Source of the DNA: Marchantia polymorpha subsp. ruderalis
Lineage: Eukaryota > Streptophyta > Marchantiopsida > Marchantiales > Marchantiaceae
Length of the DNA: 64,000 nucleotides
Reading direction: 5' to 3'
Assembly (NCBI GenBank): GCA_037833965.1
Contig: AP031354.1
Span: 10,146,001-10,210,000 of the forward strand
This document shows positions 22,771 through 34,500 of this stretch, in pieces; the first letter of the stretch is position 1; every line of letters starts with the position of its first letter. Below the pieces are notes generated by a model. That model saw only the letters and a list, made by a program, of their open reading frames with translations. It did no database searches and was not told the origin of the DNA. Both the position numbers and the translations under genes were made by a program.

Positions 22771-24060
22771 CTAATATGCACACGGATTTCTGACATATAT
22801 GGGGCTTCCTAATACAATACAAATAACATTAATTCCATCCTTGAGTAATTCATCAAAGGAAACACAAAAATAATTGGTTGCTCCAAGATAGCCAAAGCTC
22901 TCTCCTCCCTCTAGGCATACGATAAGTCTTACCCTCATCATCATCTTCTCCATCATCCAAATGATGATCTCCATCTTCAGTTGAAGCTTGAACCCGCTGA
23001 GGTCACTTTCTCTGTTTCAGGCCTTAACTTGCTATCAAACCCTTCCACAAATGATTCCAGAAATGCCTTCACTCCGCTGCATTCGTGTCCCGTTGGTAGC
23101 CCAATCACTCCGCAATTGTCACAGAAGGTCGCGCTTTGGGATTCATGTGGCGATGATAGTCCCAATTGAAGTTTCAAATCTCCCAAGTTACTCTTGCTTC
23201 TCAATCTTCTATCCTTGTTCCGCAGGGAACAATTGACAACCTTATGTCACTCCTCTCCACAATAAAAACAAGTCTCATGTTTGACTCTTGGGGATTGACT
23301 TACTACTCTTTATCCAAAATCCACTTTGAAATCTCTCGTATTAGAGTCTAAAGACACTATAACATTCAAGTCTTGAGTTACTTTGGATAACCTAACCTTC
23401 CAAATCCCTTGATTACTCATTTTCCCATAAGGTAGAAACCACTCAAAAGACCTCTACCAGAAACGCTATCTACTTGACGAAAGCTGCCAATAAAAAAATC
23501 CAAACCTTTTGATATCTTATCTCGCTTTTGTACCCCCTGAACTTCAAATCAACATAACTTTGTCTCTAGACGTGATCTCTCAATAAAATTTTGACTCATA
23601 TGTAGGAAATCTCCCAATACACATTCGTACAAAGTTTCAAATGCTAACTTGAAATATAGAAAAATTAATCAACTCTGTACAAACTTTCCCGAGAACAAAC
23701 TTCTGATACCAATAAGTGAAAACCCCCTCAACTTCTAATACTCATATCTTCCACTTAACACATGGTCTAGATCTGAAACAAAAACTAAAACGTTCTCTAT
23801 CTTCCATTCTACAATCAATAAAAACTTTGGAAAATACTTTCAAAAATTCCCTTCGGTGTCTAAGATCACTTTTCTCTCAAAAAGACATGTTTACGTGAAC
23901 AAAACGTACAAAATCACTTCTAGGCTATCATATGAGACTACTGGATAAACAAAGTGAATTTCGCTCTCAAGCACACTCTCCGCTCTTTCATTCCCCAATG
24001 TTAACTCCAAGTGATCCCACATGGATATTTTCTCTCGAGCTACAAATCGAATGCTAAACA
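22771..24060 (-). pseudogene. Decayed gag region of an LTR retrotransposon with CCHC knuckle
   Basis: On the minus strand, downstream of the LTR and primer-binding site at 24.1 kb, degenerate coding sequence runs to about 22771. Near 23250 it reads HETCFYCGEE, a stop, then HKVVNC: a CX2CX4HX4C zinc knuckle in which the usual residue before His has become TGA. Upstream lie IWKVRLSK and VTQDLNVIVSLDSNTRDFKV; downstream LGDLKLQLGLSSPHESQ, then ESFGYLGATNYFCVSFDELL, which would sit near the gag-protease border. Many stops and frame changes show the gene is dead. No pol or second LTR is found, so the element is truncated at its 3' side. Confidence 0.5.
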
Positions 24061-24079
24061 TATCTCCTTCTAGATTGAA

Positions 24080-24097
24080 GTCCCGGCAACGGAACCA
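24080..24097 (-). promoter_or_regulatory. tRNA primer-binding site
   Basis: TGGTTCCGTTGCCGGGAC on the minus strand, starting with the universal TGG four bases after the LTR end. It resembles the TGGCGCCGTTGCCGGGGA type found in many plant LTR elements (tRNA-Asp primed) with a few substitutions. It would prime minus-strand cDNA synthesis. Confidence 0.6.
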
Positions 24098-24101
24098 AAA
24101 A

Positions 24102-24914
24102 TGCAACCTTTGGCCTGACTCTCATTAAGGTTTACCTCTGATGGCTTTGCGATAGCGCATCATGATTCTAGAAGACTAGGTTTCATCCTCACACTCATAG
24201 CCGAAACACTCACTCACACAATCACTCAAGGTAGTTCTCCAACTCACACTCACATCGACACTCCAAGGTACTGAAAATCATTACTTTTTCATATATGAAA
24301 CAAGTCCTCACACATGACTCTCCAAACTTTCTTGAGAGTTGCTACTCTACCTCTCTATTTATACTACTTAAGAAGTTACCATAGTAACATGTGGTAAGTT
24401 TACATCACTTTTACCTAGGTAAGTTTGACTAACCACTATACGTGACAACATGTCATTGGCCTAGCTAAACCTTCTAAAAGTTCCCGGAATCCAAGGTTGA
24501 GGTGACGACATGCCATTGGAAGCTTTTAAACTTCTATAAACTTCTTAGCCACCAAATCAAGATTAGACTTAGTCTAGCAATCATCTTTCATACATTTAGT
24601 CAAACCAATCAAATCCAAACTTCTAGTCAAATATCTAATTCCTTGGAATCTAGAAATTTATAAAAGACAAAATAGAAGTGCTCACTCCTTTCTAAAAGAC
24701 AAAATAGAAGTGTTTATTCCACTCTTCTAGAACTCCGCTAATTCTTCCGCCAACTATAAACATTGTAGCTAAACTTAGTCATGACTATATAAACTTAGCT
24801 ATAACTAACTAATTTAGTCATAACTAGCTAGACTTAGCTATGCCTTGGCTAATCATCCTTAATCACTTGACCACTTCTAAGACTTAGTACATATGTGCAA
24901 CACCCGGTCTTACA
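24102..24914 (-). mobile_element. 5' LTR of a minus-strand LTR retrotransposon (813 bp)
   Basis: Read on the minus strand the LTR starts TGTAAGACCGGGTGTTGCA at 24914 and ends GGTTGCA at 24102, so it has TG...CA ends. A TATA box (TATAAATA, 24356-24363) sits about two thirds of the way in, where the U3/R border is expected. Four bases beyond the end begins a primer-binding-site-like sequence. A duplicated target site cannot be shown because the other end of the element is missing. Confidence 0.65.
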
Positions 24915-25052
24915 GATCATAGTCAAAAGGTCGTCCAATGGAATGTACGTTGATGAAGATATGTTAACTTCTTGCAATAGCATAGAATTAACACTACGTC
25001 AAGATCCTTGTACATCAATTCCACCACTATTGCTAAGAGGGAACATATTCTT

Positions 25053-25430
25053 TCAAGACTGATTCAAGCTAGTCACGCTTAGGCCATCATCTACATTTGA
25101 ACTTCTACTAAGTTTCGCACCACCGATCAAACTAACACTTGCTCCAGCCTCAATGCTTCCAGCAGGATTGGCAATCCTCGGTCCACCAACCTCCATTTTA
25201 AAAGTAAAATCACCTAGACCTCCCATGGCTCCTCGATTACTAGCAGAATCTGCATTTGGAGCTGCTCTAGGGCCAGAACCTCCAACCCCATTCATGCTAA
25301 TGCTAGAAGCATGATTTTCAACTACGCTAATAAATGCTTGACTGGTCATTGAAGAATGTTCATGAATGGCACCATGCGATAATTGTGACAATCTAACCGG
25401 TAGATTATTGATTTCAAAACGCCTTGAAGG
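25053..25430 (-). pseudogene. Ser/Gly-rich open frame, possibly transposon derived
   Basis: A minus-strand frame of about 112 codons includes LSQLSHGAIHEHSSMTSQA and GGPRIANPAGSIEAGASVS. It lies just outside the LTR at 24.9 kb. No domain is recognised. Its low complexity and position suggest part of another decayed element, but it could be unrelated. Confidence 0.2.
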
Positions 25431-25651
25431 TAAGTTCCTGCAGGTTGGTGCACTCCATTTGAAGAGCCATCCCCAATACTAGATTTCTACTGGACATTGC
25501 GTTTGGTAATGACTACACGTTGTATGTGGCATTGTGCAAGCCTTGTACTCCGTGGTGAAAAAGCAAAGATGATGCTCATTGTGCTGACAAAGAAGAGGCA
25601 AAGTATCTTGCAGAACTGCCAAAATTGAGCAAAATTGACATCGAGGTGTTA

Positions 25652-25958
25652 GGCATACACTGTTTGACATTTGCATCATGGCGGAATGGGAAGTACACAA
25701 TAAAGTTGTGCTCAAGCATCTAATTTGCCTCTCATCTTTACAATCGATTTGTTCAGCATACATTGTTTGACATTTGCATCATGGCGGATTGAGAAGTACA
25801 TAATGAAGTTGAGCTCAAGCATCTAATTTGCCTCTCATCTTTACAATCGATTTGTTCAGCATACACTGTTTGACATTTGCATCATGGCGGATTGAGAAGT
25901 ACATAATGAAGTTGTGCTCAAGCATCTAATTTGACTCTCATCGTTACAATCGATTTGT
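25652..25958. repeat. 103-bp tandem repeat, about three units
   Basis: The motif AAGCATCTAATTTG begins at 25714, 25817 and 25920, a period of exactly 103 bp. Each unit also holds CAATCGATTTGTTC, TTTGACATTTGCATCATGGC and GAAGTACA. The outer units are partial. The copies differ by only a few bases, so the array is young compared with its surroundings. Confidence 0.9.
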
Positions 25959-26029
25959 TCTGCAATATTTCCTATTTCACATGATACAGCAAAGACTTAT
26001 GTTGTTGTTATGAGGGTTAGAGTATTTCT

Positions 26030-27150
26030 TGCACTTATCTCGCTCACAGCTAGCCTAAAGTTACAAACCTCTGCGTTTTTTCTCACTTGTCCACATACTT
26101 AAGCTATTTGTTTACTGAACTCTCCTTCCTCTCTTTCATTCGTCCATCATGGCTAATCTCTCCTCAAACACTAAGCTCTACAAAATCTTTTTTACTCCTA
26201 ACCTCCAGTAGTATCTCTTTCTCTCCCATCTCCACTTCAACGTTCTACTTCCAACTTCTTGTCAAATAATGTCATTTGACCTTCAACTTTGCTTCTACTT
26301 TGGTCTATCTTTTTGCGATCTCATATTGGCTTGCAACTAAGTGATCTTCTGCTGCTTTAGCTCCAATATACCCTGATCTTTCATCGCTTTTCAAGTTTCT
26401 AGAAGATCTTGATTGTGAACCTCAAAAATTTGTCTTTTGAATTCTTCTGCTGGAACCTACGCTACCAATTCTGACACTTCCTCATCCAGCTCTTACATCA
26501 TACATGACCGTCAATCAAAAATTGACCTTATAACTTCAACCACCAAAGCCTCTATCAAAGTGAAAAATTGATTGTAACGAGCCTTGCAATGTATCTTTAA
26601 TCCAACCGTTAAATCTTCCGCAACATTTGTCCCTCATACTTCTCTTTTTCCACTCCCTTTTCATTTGTTCACATTCCATATCCAACTCACACGGACCAAA
26701 ACTAGCTCATTCCAAAGCTCATTTGGGATCCATACAACAAATCTATTCGCGATACAAATGACCAACAACTCTCACTAGTTTTCCGTCTAGTTTCTTGATG
26801 CTTGTCCAAAGAGAAATCTTTTTTACAAGTTCCATAAACCCTAAGCTACTACAACTCCTTCCATACTCCTCTAACTCCAATTTGACCTCTGGTCTTCTCT
26901 CCCTCCAGCGCACATCTTTTATCTCCAAATTTGTCTTGTCGCGTTTCCTTGAGCTGTGACCTCATTTCACTCTCAATCCCCGACCAAAGCTTCAAAGCTT
27001 TCTTTTCCTCCTCAGACTCTTCCCCCGTCAAAAATCATGGTCAAAATTTGGATCTTCCACATAAAGAAAATTGGAGACACGGATATTTCTTGATAAGAAA
27101 GTTCACTAGCCAAAATCTGATTTTAACCATTCTAAACAACTGTAACAACT
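26030..27150. other. Pyrimidine-rich spacer, no gene seen
   Basis: The plus strand is poor in G and rich in C and T. Short open frames occur on both strands, for example a charged minus-strand stretch near 26850-27030, but no domain or splice structure supports a gene. It may be old transposon sequence. Confidence 0.35.
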
Positions 27151-30030
27151 AAAGTTTTAAAAATTAAAAAAATTATAGTACTATAAATACATGTGAGCAT
27201 AAATTTGACCTAGTATGCTGCATGACAAGGTTGAATCACAAAGAATTTTTTGATCGTCACCACGTATAATTGTTTCTACTATAGTTTGAACAGTTTCATG
27301 GCGTTCGCCTTGATGATTGGTTTGGAGTCATAGTCTTCTTTTTCTTCCTTCTCATAAAAAAATGATTCTCACATGACAACTACAACAGTTGAAAAATAAC
27401 AAACTAAAGGGTGTACTTGTCCGTGTGTAAGTAACGATAACGATGAATGTGCTAGACATCTTATTTTCTTGAAGAATATGACATTCTCTTGATACAAAAG
27501 CAAATGATGATTGGTCCCATCCTCAAGAATAGACTAGTTAACAATTATCTGCTAAGACTCATTTTGATTTTTGTGGGACTTGATATGGGAGAAGAATTCC
27601 AACAGTGGTGTGTTTTGGTTTGTTGGTGCTTCACAATGGCACCCTCTCACTTTTTGGAATCAATGTGGACGCATAATAGATATTGAACAATCATGATGTT
27701 TTTGTTATTGATCGATAGACCGGTTGGACATCTAATATCATCGCATGCTTGATTCAAAATGGCATCGTTCCACTCATAATGATATGCAAACGCTTTGATA
27801 TCATTGTCAATTCGTTAAGAGATTTATTGATTGAATGCTTGACAAAATGGTGTCACTTGTATGAAACCTTTTATCCAACCAAGAAATGATACAAAAGAAG
27901 GTGAAAGAAAGATATGAAATTTACTCAATCTATATTTTTCTCAATTCTTCTCTCTCTTTCTTGTGCAACTTGCTCTCTTTTGTTGAGTTCGTACAACAAA
28001 AAATCCGGAAAATTATTTGTAACTTTGCACTAATATACACTAAGGTTCTAGTATAACTCTATGTGGCATAGCGATCGGCAGTTTACCAGAAAATTCAAGC
28101 AAATTCAAATTATCAAACTCTTGTAAACTTTTCAACCGTATCCCAATGTCCTATCATATATTTAACTTTTGTCCATTTTCCTGCGCATTTGCACTCACGG
28201 TCTCTTTCTGGGGAGCACGCATTCCTACCGTAATTCCATCCTTCCCTCAAGGGCTTCTCCTTCGACCGTCCAAATGCTTTGCAACTATGAGCGAACACGG
28301 AGAGTACCTTGTAGTCCGCGATCTATATAACGTATGATATTTTGGCCAGATTAATGCGGTCTCAATTTTGCAAAGTCTCAAAATAGAACGTCATATTTTA
28401 GAAGTTCTGCAATAGACTCCAAACGATGAGCAACGAGGCCATATACTCTCTAGAAACAATAGTTTTATTTACAGATTTGTAATAAAATAGCCTAATATTT
28501 TGAATCTTTACAAATTTAAATTTGATAACAAAAAATAGATTGCGCTGATTATTTCTAGTTATTTTGTTTTATTTAACAAATAGTAACACTTTTAGTAATT
28601 AATATCAAGCGTATGAACCACAGTTTTTTCTTACTACAATATCATTAAGTTCATATATATGAATATATGTTAAATTATATTTTGTGATTGTAAATCTTCA
28701 TTTGTTAGTTTTATATATCTAAAAAGAATTTTACTTCTTCCACGATATGATGATATAGGAGAGGAAGACTTTCATCTTTGTTGAAAATTTCTTACTTACA
28801 TAAACTAAAGTAGATACAATTTTACATCATTCATATGTTTAAGTAAACTAAACATGTTGAATGTACAAATAAGATTCTTATTTTTATCATACGCTTACAA
28901 TAAAGCATGATCTATAACAACTGAAATCAACTTTTATGTCCAAAAAAATCACATTTCTTGAATATACTGTCCATCTTGGATTTGTACATGCTTGTAGTGA
29001 GAATTTGAATCCTAAAACCAAATATATCAAGTTGGTTCAACTATAATTACGCAATTTTTTTTGAAATAGAAAATCAGTGTAAATTATTAAACTTCTTGGG
29101 ATTTCAATTAAAATTTAATTATTTTCAAGAATATCTAAACTACTCAAATTTATACAATCTGTTTCTATCTAAAAATAAACATCTCACCTTGAAACTAATG
29201 TAATATTTGTTAAAAATTGTAAAAAACTAAAATTTTGTATCAAAATATATACACCTACATATTATGAGTTTCCATAAAACATATTCTAACTAGTAGAAAT
29301 CCTAAAAGAACTGAGTTTTAAAACAGGGTATTCATATGTCATTTTGTAGACATTCAATAATATAGAAATATATATAATAGGATATAGTCATTCATAAAAA
29401 ATTTCACTTCAATAATATTCAAAGTTCAAATAATATCTCCATATAATGAGCTTATGGAGGGAGAAAATTTCCCTCCATAAGCTCACTTAAGGTTTGAATA
29501 TAAGATAAATCTGTGTGAATTTTTAACTTCCTACTTAGATAATTTAAAAATCACAAGAAGATAAGTTTCATCACCACCTTCCATATTTTGATCATAATTC
29601 AATGACATTACAACAAACAAATGGTTTGTTGACACACCACTTCCAATACACACACACTTGAATTTTAATTTTATAGTCACGGGATTGTTTCCTTACAAGT
29701 CAATTTGAGATTATCTATGCTTTCAACTCTTTATTTTATATGAAGTGAGACAACTATTTTAATTTGTTGAAAGTAAATTAATTTTTTATGTTATCAACCT
29801 TTTATGTTGATTTTATACTTTGAAGCTTAAATTTGATAACATAAAGAGTTGATTGCTCTGAGATTAGATTTTTGATCAAATAATTGAGTTATATTGCAAG
29901 AAAATTTTGTAAAGATCTTTCAGATTAGAATTCACTATTTGCATAATAATCTTGATACAACTTCATATTTGAGTATGTATGATCTTTGTAGATTTAAAAC
30001 TATTTTTTCAAGACTTGGCTATTGATGAAC
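27151..30030. other. AT-rich desert with one long hairpin
   Basis: No supported gene. A perfect 16-bp inverted repeat with a 7-base loop lies at 29447-29485 (TGAGCTTATGGAGGGA and its complement). Confidence 0.6.
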
Positions 30031-30532
30031 CCTACTCATAATGCCACTGGAAGAGCTTTTGGGTCTACTTCGTGTATTGAAGCTAAAAGATTGTTTATCT
30101 TGTAAAGAAAATTACACCTACCTTATAATATTTGAGTATGAGTTATATCTTCTAGATTCAATAGTCAAGGTATCAATGAGTACAACCTGGTGTCCCTATG
30201 GCAATCTTATATATCTCCAATTTCCATATCAATCACACTTCACGTGTAAAGACTACTTACACATTCTAAGATTTATGTTAGAGTTTGAAGAATTTTTCTC
30301 TCAAAAACTACATGTTGTAATGCATGCGTACTACACGAGATGCACATGCGACATGTGGTACGCTGTGCTTTGACATTGTTTGACGACAATCTAACCTCTT
30401 CACACGGTTACACCTTCAATACACGTGGAGAGGGAGGGCAACAGAGGATTTGGAGGCTCCATTTTTTCTTTTCATCATTTTGACAACATGGGACTCTTTT
30501 TACATCAGTTTTTCCCGTTGTCTGTACGTCAG

Positions 30533-30709
30533 TCAAGGCCCTGTCGGGAAAAACAAAGAACCCTGCACTTCTCTGGTGTACAATGTCAATAGAATTGGGA
30601 AATTGTTGGGCAACTATATCTGGGAAAACTACCAGGCAAGACTCGGAGTGCCACTGGAAGACGAGCACCGTACCTTCACCTTCGCACCTCCTAATTGTGC
30701 CTTCACTGA
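30533..30709 (+). other. Candidate internal exon, unrecognised
   Basis: An open stretch (GPVGKNKEPCTSLVYNVNRI, LLGNYIWENYQARLGVPLED, TFTFAPPNCAFTE) lies between an acceptor-like TGTACGTCAG and a strong donor, GAG|GTAAAC. The composition is well above the surrounding AT level. No neighbouring exon was found and I do not recognise the family. A minus-strand segment at about 30920-31046 (HYLVGKHEQFESLSEDGETG, before GTGAGG) has similar exon character. Both could be fragments captured by transposition. Confidence 0.3.
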
Positions 30710-31560
30710 GGTAAACATTCCATTCATGACTAGATATCCGTCCACTCCTAGTGAAGGCTTACGATTATTGAAAACAAAAAGTGGATTCCGCAAATTGATG
30801 TGACATAGTTACAATTCATGACTAACTATATTTGATTTACGGCTAGCGCCAACTTTAACACAAAGATAAGGATGGATAATTTGACAGATAAGAGGACTCA
30901 AAGATGATGGCCCTCACTGAAACATATCGATCTTCGATGACTACAAGGTTTTCAAAGCTTTCAATGGCCTCATTACCAGTCTCCCCATCTTCAGAAAGGC
31001 TTTCGAACTGCTCGTGTTTTCCCACCAAGTAATGAAAGGTTGTCACTCATAACTGTCTATGAAGATAACATCGACATGACAAAATGTAAGAGTCCAGAAT
31101 CTATTCAACTCTGATAAGACTCTTATTTTTTGCACTATTATTGATATATATTACACATCGCTCCATACAGTGTCACTTGTGTACTCATTCAAGCTCCACC
31201 TACTCACCGGGGAAGCCTGCTATACAATGAAGCTGTATGATCATTGGACAAAAACTAGCTTTCTTTAATAGCAGCATAAGTTCACATCTATCAGTCGTTT
31301 AGTACATGGGACACATTTCTGAGCAGAAGACTGAAAGCTTCGAAAACTAAGGCCTTGTGGCTTAAACAGGACTATGGAGTCCTATGACCAAGTATGGGAC
31401 TGTGAAGCGGTTGGGACTTTCATATTAAACCCTCTGGAGTCGTGTCGCATCTATACACACAGACATTGCTCCGATAGAGTTTCCTTCCCGTATCAAAATC
31501 AAGGACAAAATTTGTAGCTCTGATCAAAGAAAACGGCTGTGTCAGCCAACAAAATCACAA

Positions 31561-34500
31561 CTATACACCGTTTACAGAATCTACAGTAATCAAATGCTTG
31601 GAGTTAAATAGAGGCTGCGTGCATGCCAAGATGTGGGCTTTCAGACGAGGCATGTTTGGCTGAATGCTTCTGCAACGGTGACAACGTAGCTCCAACTCTT
31701 GCAGCGCCTTCTCTGCTCTCTCACCACAATTATCTACTCGTCCATGAGTTTTCAGCTCATCGATAATATCAAGAGAATCACGGAAAAATGGCGTTGTGAA
31801 TGAATTCCAATGTTTCTTGTTCTTCAAGCATGCAGAATCGAAATCTTGGCTCACCACGTGTAAATGCAGCTGCTTCATTGAGGGGACCTGCTCATGATCC
31901 GACAGCAAACGACTGTTAAAGGAGCATTTTGAGTAAGTCAGCAGCAGTGGATGAATGTCAAGCCTCTATATGATTCGTAGGCCTGCTGACGTCCACAGAC
32001 AGTGTACTTGTCGTAATTTGTTATTTTTCTGAGTATAATAGCATAATTATCAAACAAGAAGGGAAGATGATTGCAGAGATTCCTGGAACATACTAATCCT
32101 ACATAGTGAACTCGAAAGGTAAAAGCATTTTGCCTTTCGTAGTTGAACACGTCATGCCACATTGATGCAGAGTAGGACCGAATGACTTGACAATAATCCA
32201 AGATCAGAAACTAACTCTGATTTGCAGACAATGAACTTGGCCCAAAAGAGGAAAAGATACGAGTGACGGAGACTAACTTCAGTAAATTCTGTTATCAACA
32301 GAAATTCTCGAAACTAAGTCACAAATCCGCTGATTGAGAGGGAAATGGTGGACACTCAAAACAGAACACAACATTCTCGGTTCAGGATTTGTACCGAATG
32401 GTAACCGGCTCTGAACACCAGCGATGAATCCTCCTTAAGGAAAGATGCTGCCCATTTTTCTCCTAGAGAATGCATATGCTCTAAAAGGGCTATGTGCTCT
32501 TGGCGGGCATCTTCCAAGGCATCAAGCCCCTGCTTCCGTGACAGGACAAGCACATGTTTTTTTGCCTTTAAAACAAAGTCCAACAAAAAATTGTCAGACA
32601 GCTAAAGCAAATAAGATTGTAATCACTACACCGATTCGTGAGCATCTTCGCAATACTCGAAGTGAGTCCTCTGCGAGGTTAGATATGAGATTACAAAATA
32701 CACCCCTCGCTGTCTAATGTTGAGTACGTCCTTGACAACTGACGGCTTGAAGGAGTTTGAAGTTTCTCATATCATCGTTTGGTTACTGCCGTAGTGATCT
32801 TCAAGACATAGGGGTTTTCAATATCCATGAAGGTAGGGACCTAAATGACGTAAGAGCTAACCAACAGAAAACAGATTCACCTGAAAACAGACGTGAGCAC
32901 TACCTTGGGATAGAGGTCGTATAGAACAACCGCCGCATCTGTGACCTGCAATAGTTTACTCTCATCTGGGTGAAGAGCAAGCTTGTAGAGGGCAAGTGTC
33001 CATTTATCCCATTTCCTCTCGACCTTATCTCTGCCCTGTAAACCACCTGCTCTGATGTCGTGCACCTTTGCGTCTGCGTTTTCTCTGGATAACACGTTTT
33101 TGGGCCCGTGTCCATTCATCGACTCACGAGATATGGAGTTCATCTCTGAGGGTAGGTTCGCTTGCCCATGTGTTTGAGTTATACCACTTTCGGTGTGGTC
33201 ACCTCCTGAGCAAGTGATACTATCCTCAATAACTCGAACTTTTTCTCCCTTTTCTCTTTTCAGTGATATATCCCCTACTTCCCCCTTACGCTTTGAAGCT
33301 TGCATCAGCACTTGGAAGGCGTTCAGTTTTGGTTTCTGATTAGTACTTCCAGTGTCCACTCTCTTGCAGTTATCCACGACCATGGGTTTCGTTTGGAAAA
33401 GTGAGGCAAAGTTTTCGAACAACCTTGCATATGCATTCCGCAAAATTTTGCAGCCCTCAACGTAATCATCCGCCAGGCAATTCGGCCTCTGAGGATTCAT
33501 GTTAGGCCCCAGGACATGAATCACATGTGTAACTCCTTCCTCCTTTCTCAAAGGAGATGAAGGGGACAATGGAACAACTATCGAAGATCCTGGGAGAAGA
33601 GTTGTGGCGACCTTCCTGGTGGCTTCCTCCAGTTCAGGCCCTGCAGCTTTGAAGATTGCAGCATTCACACCACCACCACCAGCTTTCAGCCTCCTGCGGC
33701 ATCAGAAATACAATTTACGATCTGTCACAGTTATAAAAATAAATCTGGCCACAAAAGGAAAAACTGACCGGATGGATGCAGATCAGCTAGATGAAAGATA
33801 AATCTCAAAACATATTATTAAGAAGCACCTCGGAAAATTCAACATGATTTTTCACTTTGAAATATCTGAAGAAAGTTTTAGCGACATACTCTGGGATATG
33901 ACTGTAGTCAGTACATACCAAGAAGCTCATTGAGAAACTCTATAGATTCAAAAACAAGCACTTAACGCTACTAAAATAAAAATACCGACTTCTATCTATG
34001 GCTCTCAGTAAGAACAAAAATGGAAGACATCAGTGGCAGTTTTTAGGTGTTGAAGATACATTTGAACAAGAACTGAGAAAAGCATCAAAAGGTTAAGAGA
34101 TATAATATATAAAAAACCAAACACAGAAATAGGTCACAGATTTTTTAAACAGAAGACGCCATAGCAAATTTTCTGACAAAAGAAATTCTGTTCAGATATC
34201 TCTATCTTATTCTCTATTTTCCTTTGGTAGGTGTAAATCAAACCGACATTCATAAAAAAACAACAGGTAAAACTGTATTGAAAAACAGCAATTGTCAACT
34301 GGCATCTGAACAACGATGACCACTAAGGTGTACATACTCCTCTTATAAGCTAAATTGCCAACCCTGTTCAATAAGCATTATGTGATGCAATGCCAACTAA
34401 TCACCATCCAGCCATAGTGTCTATCACCTTCGGAAAATACAACTCGCAACACCATCACAGAAGTACAAAGGGCTGTAGTAGTATTGCACAACAATAGTAT

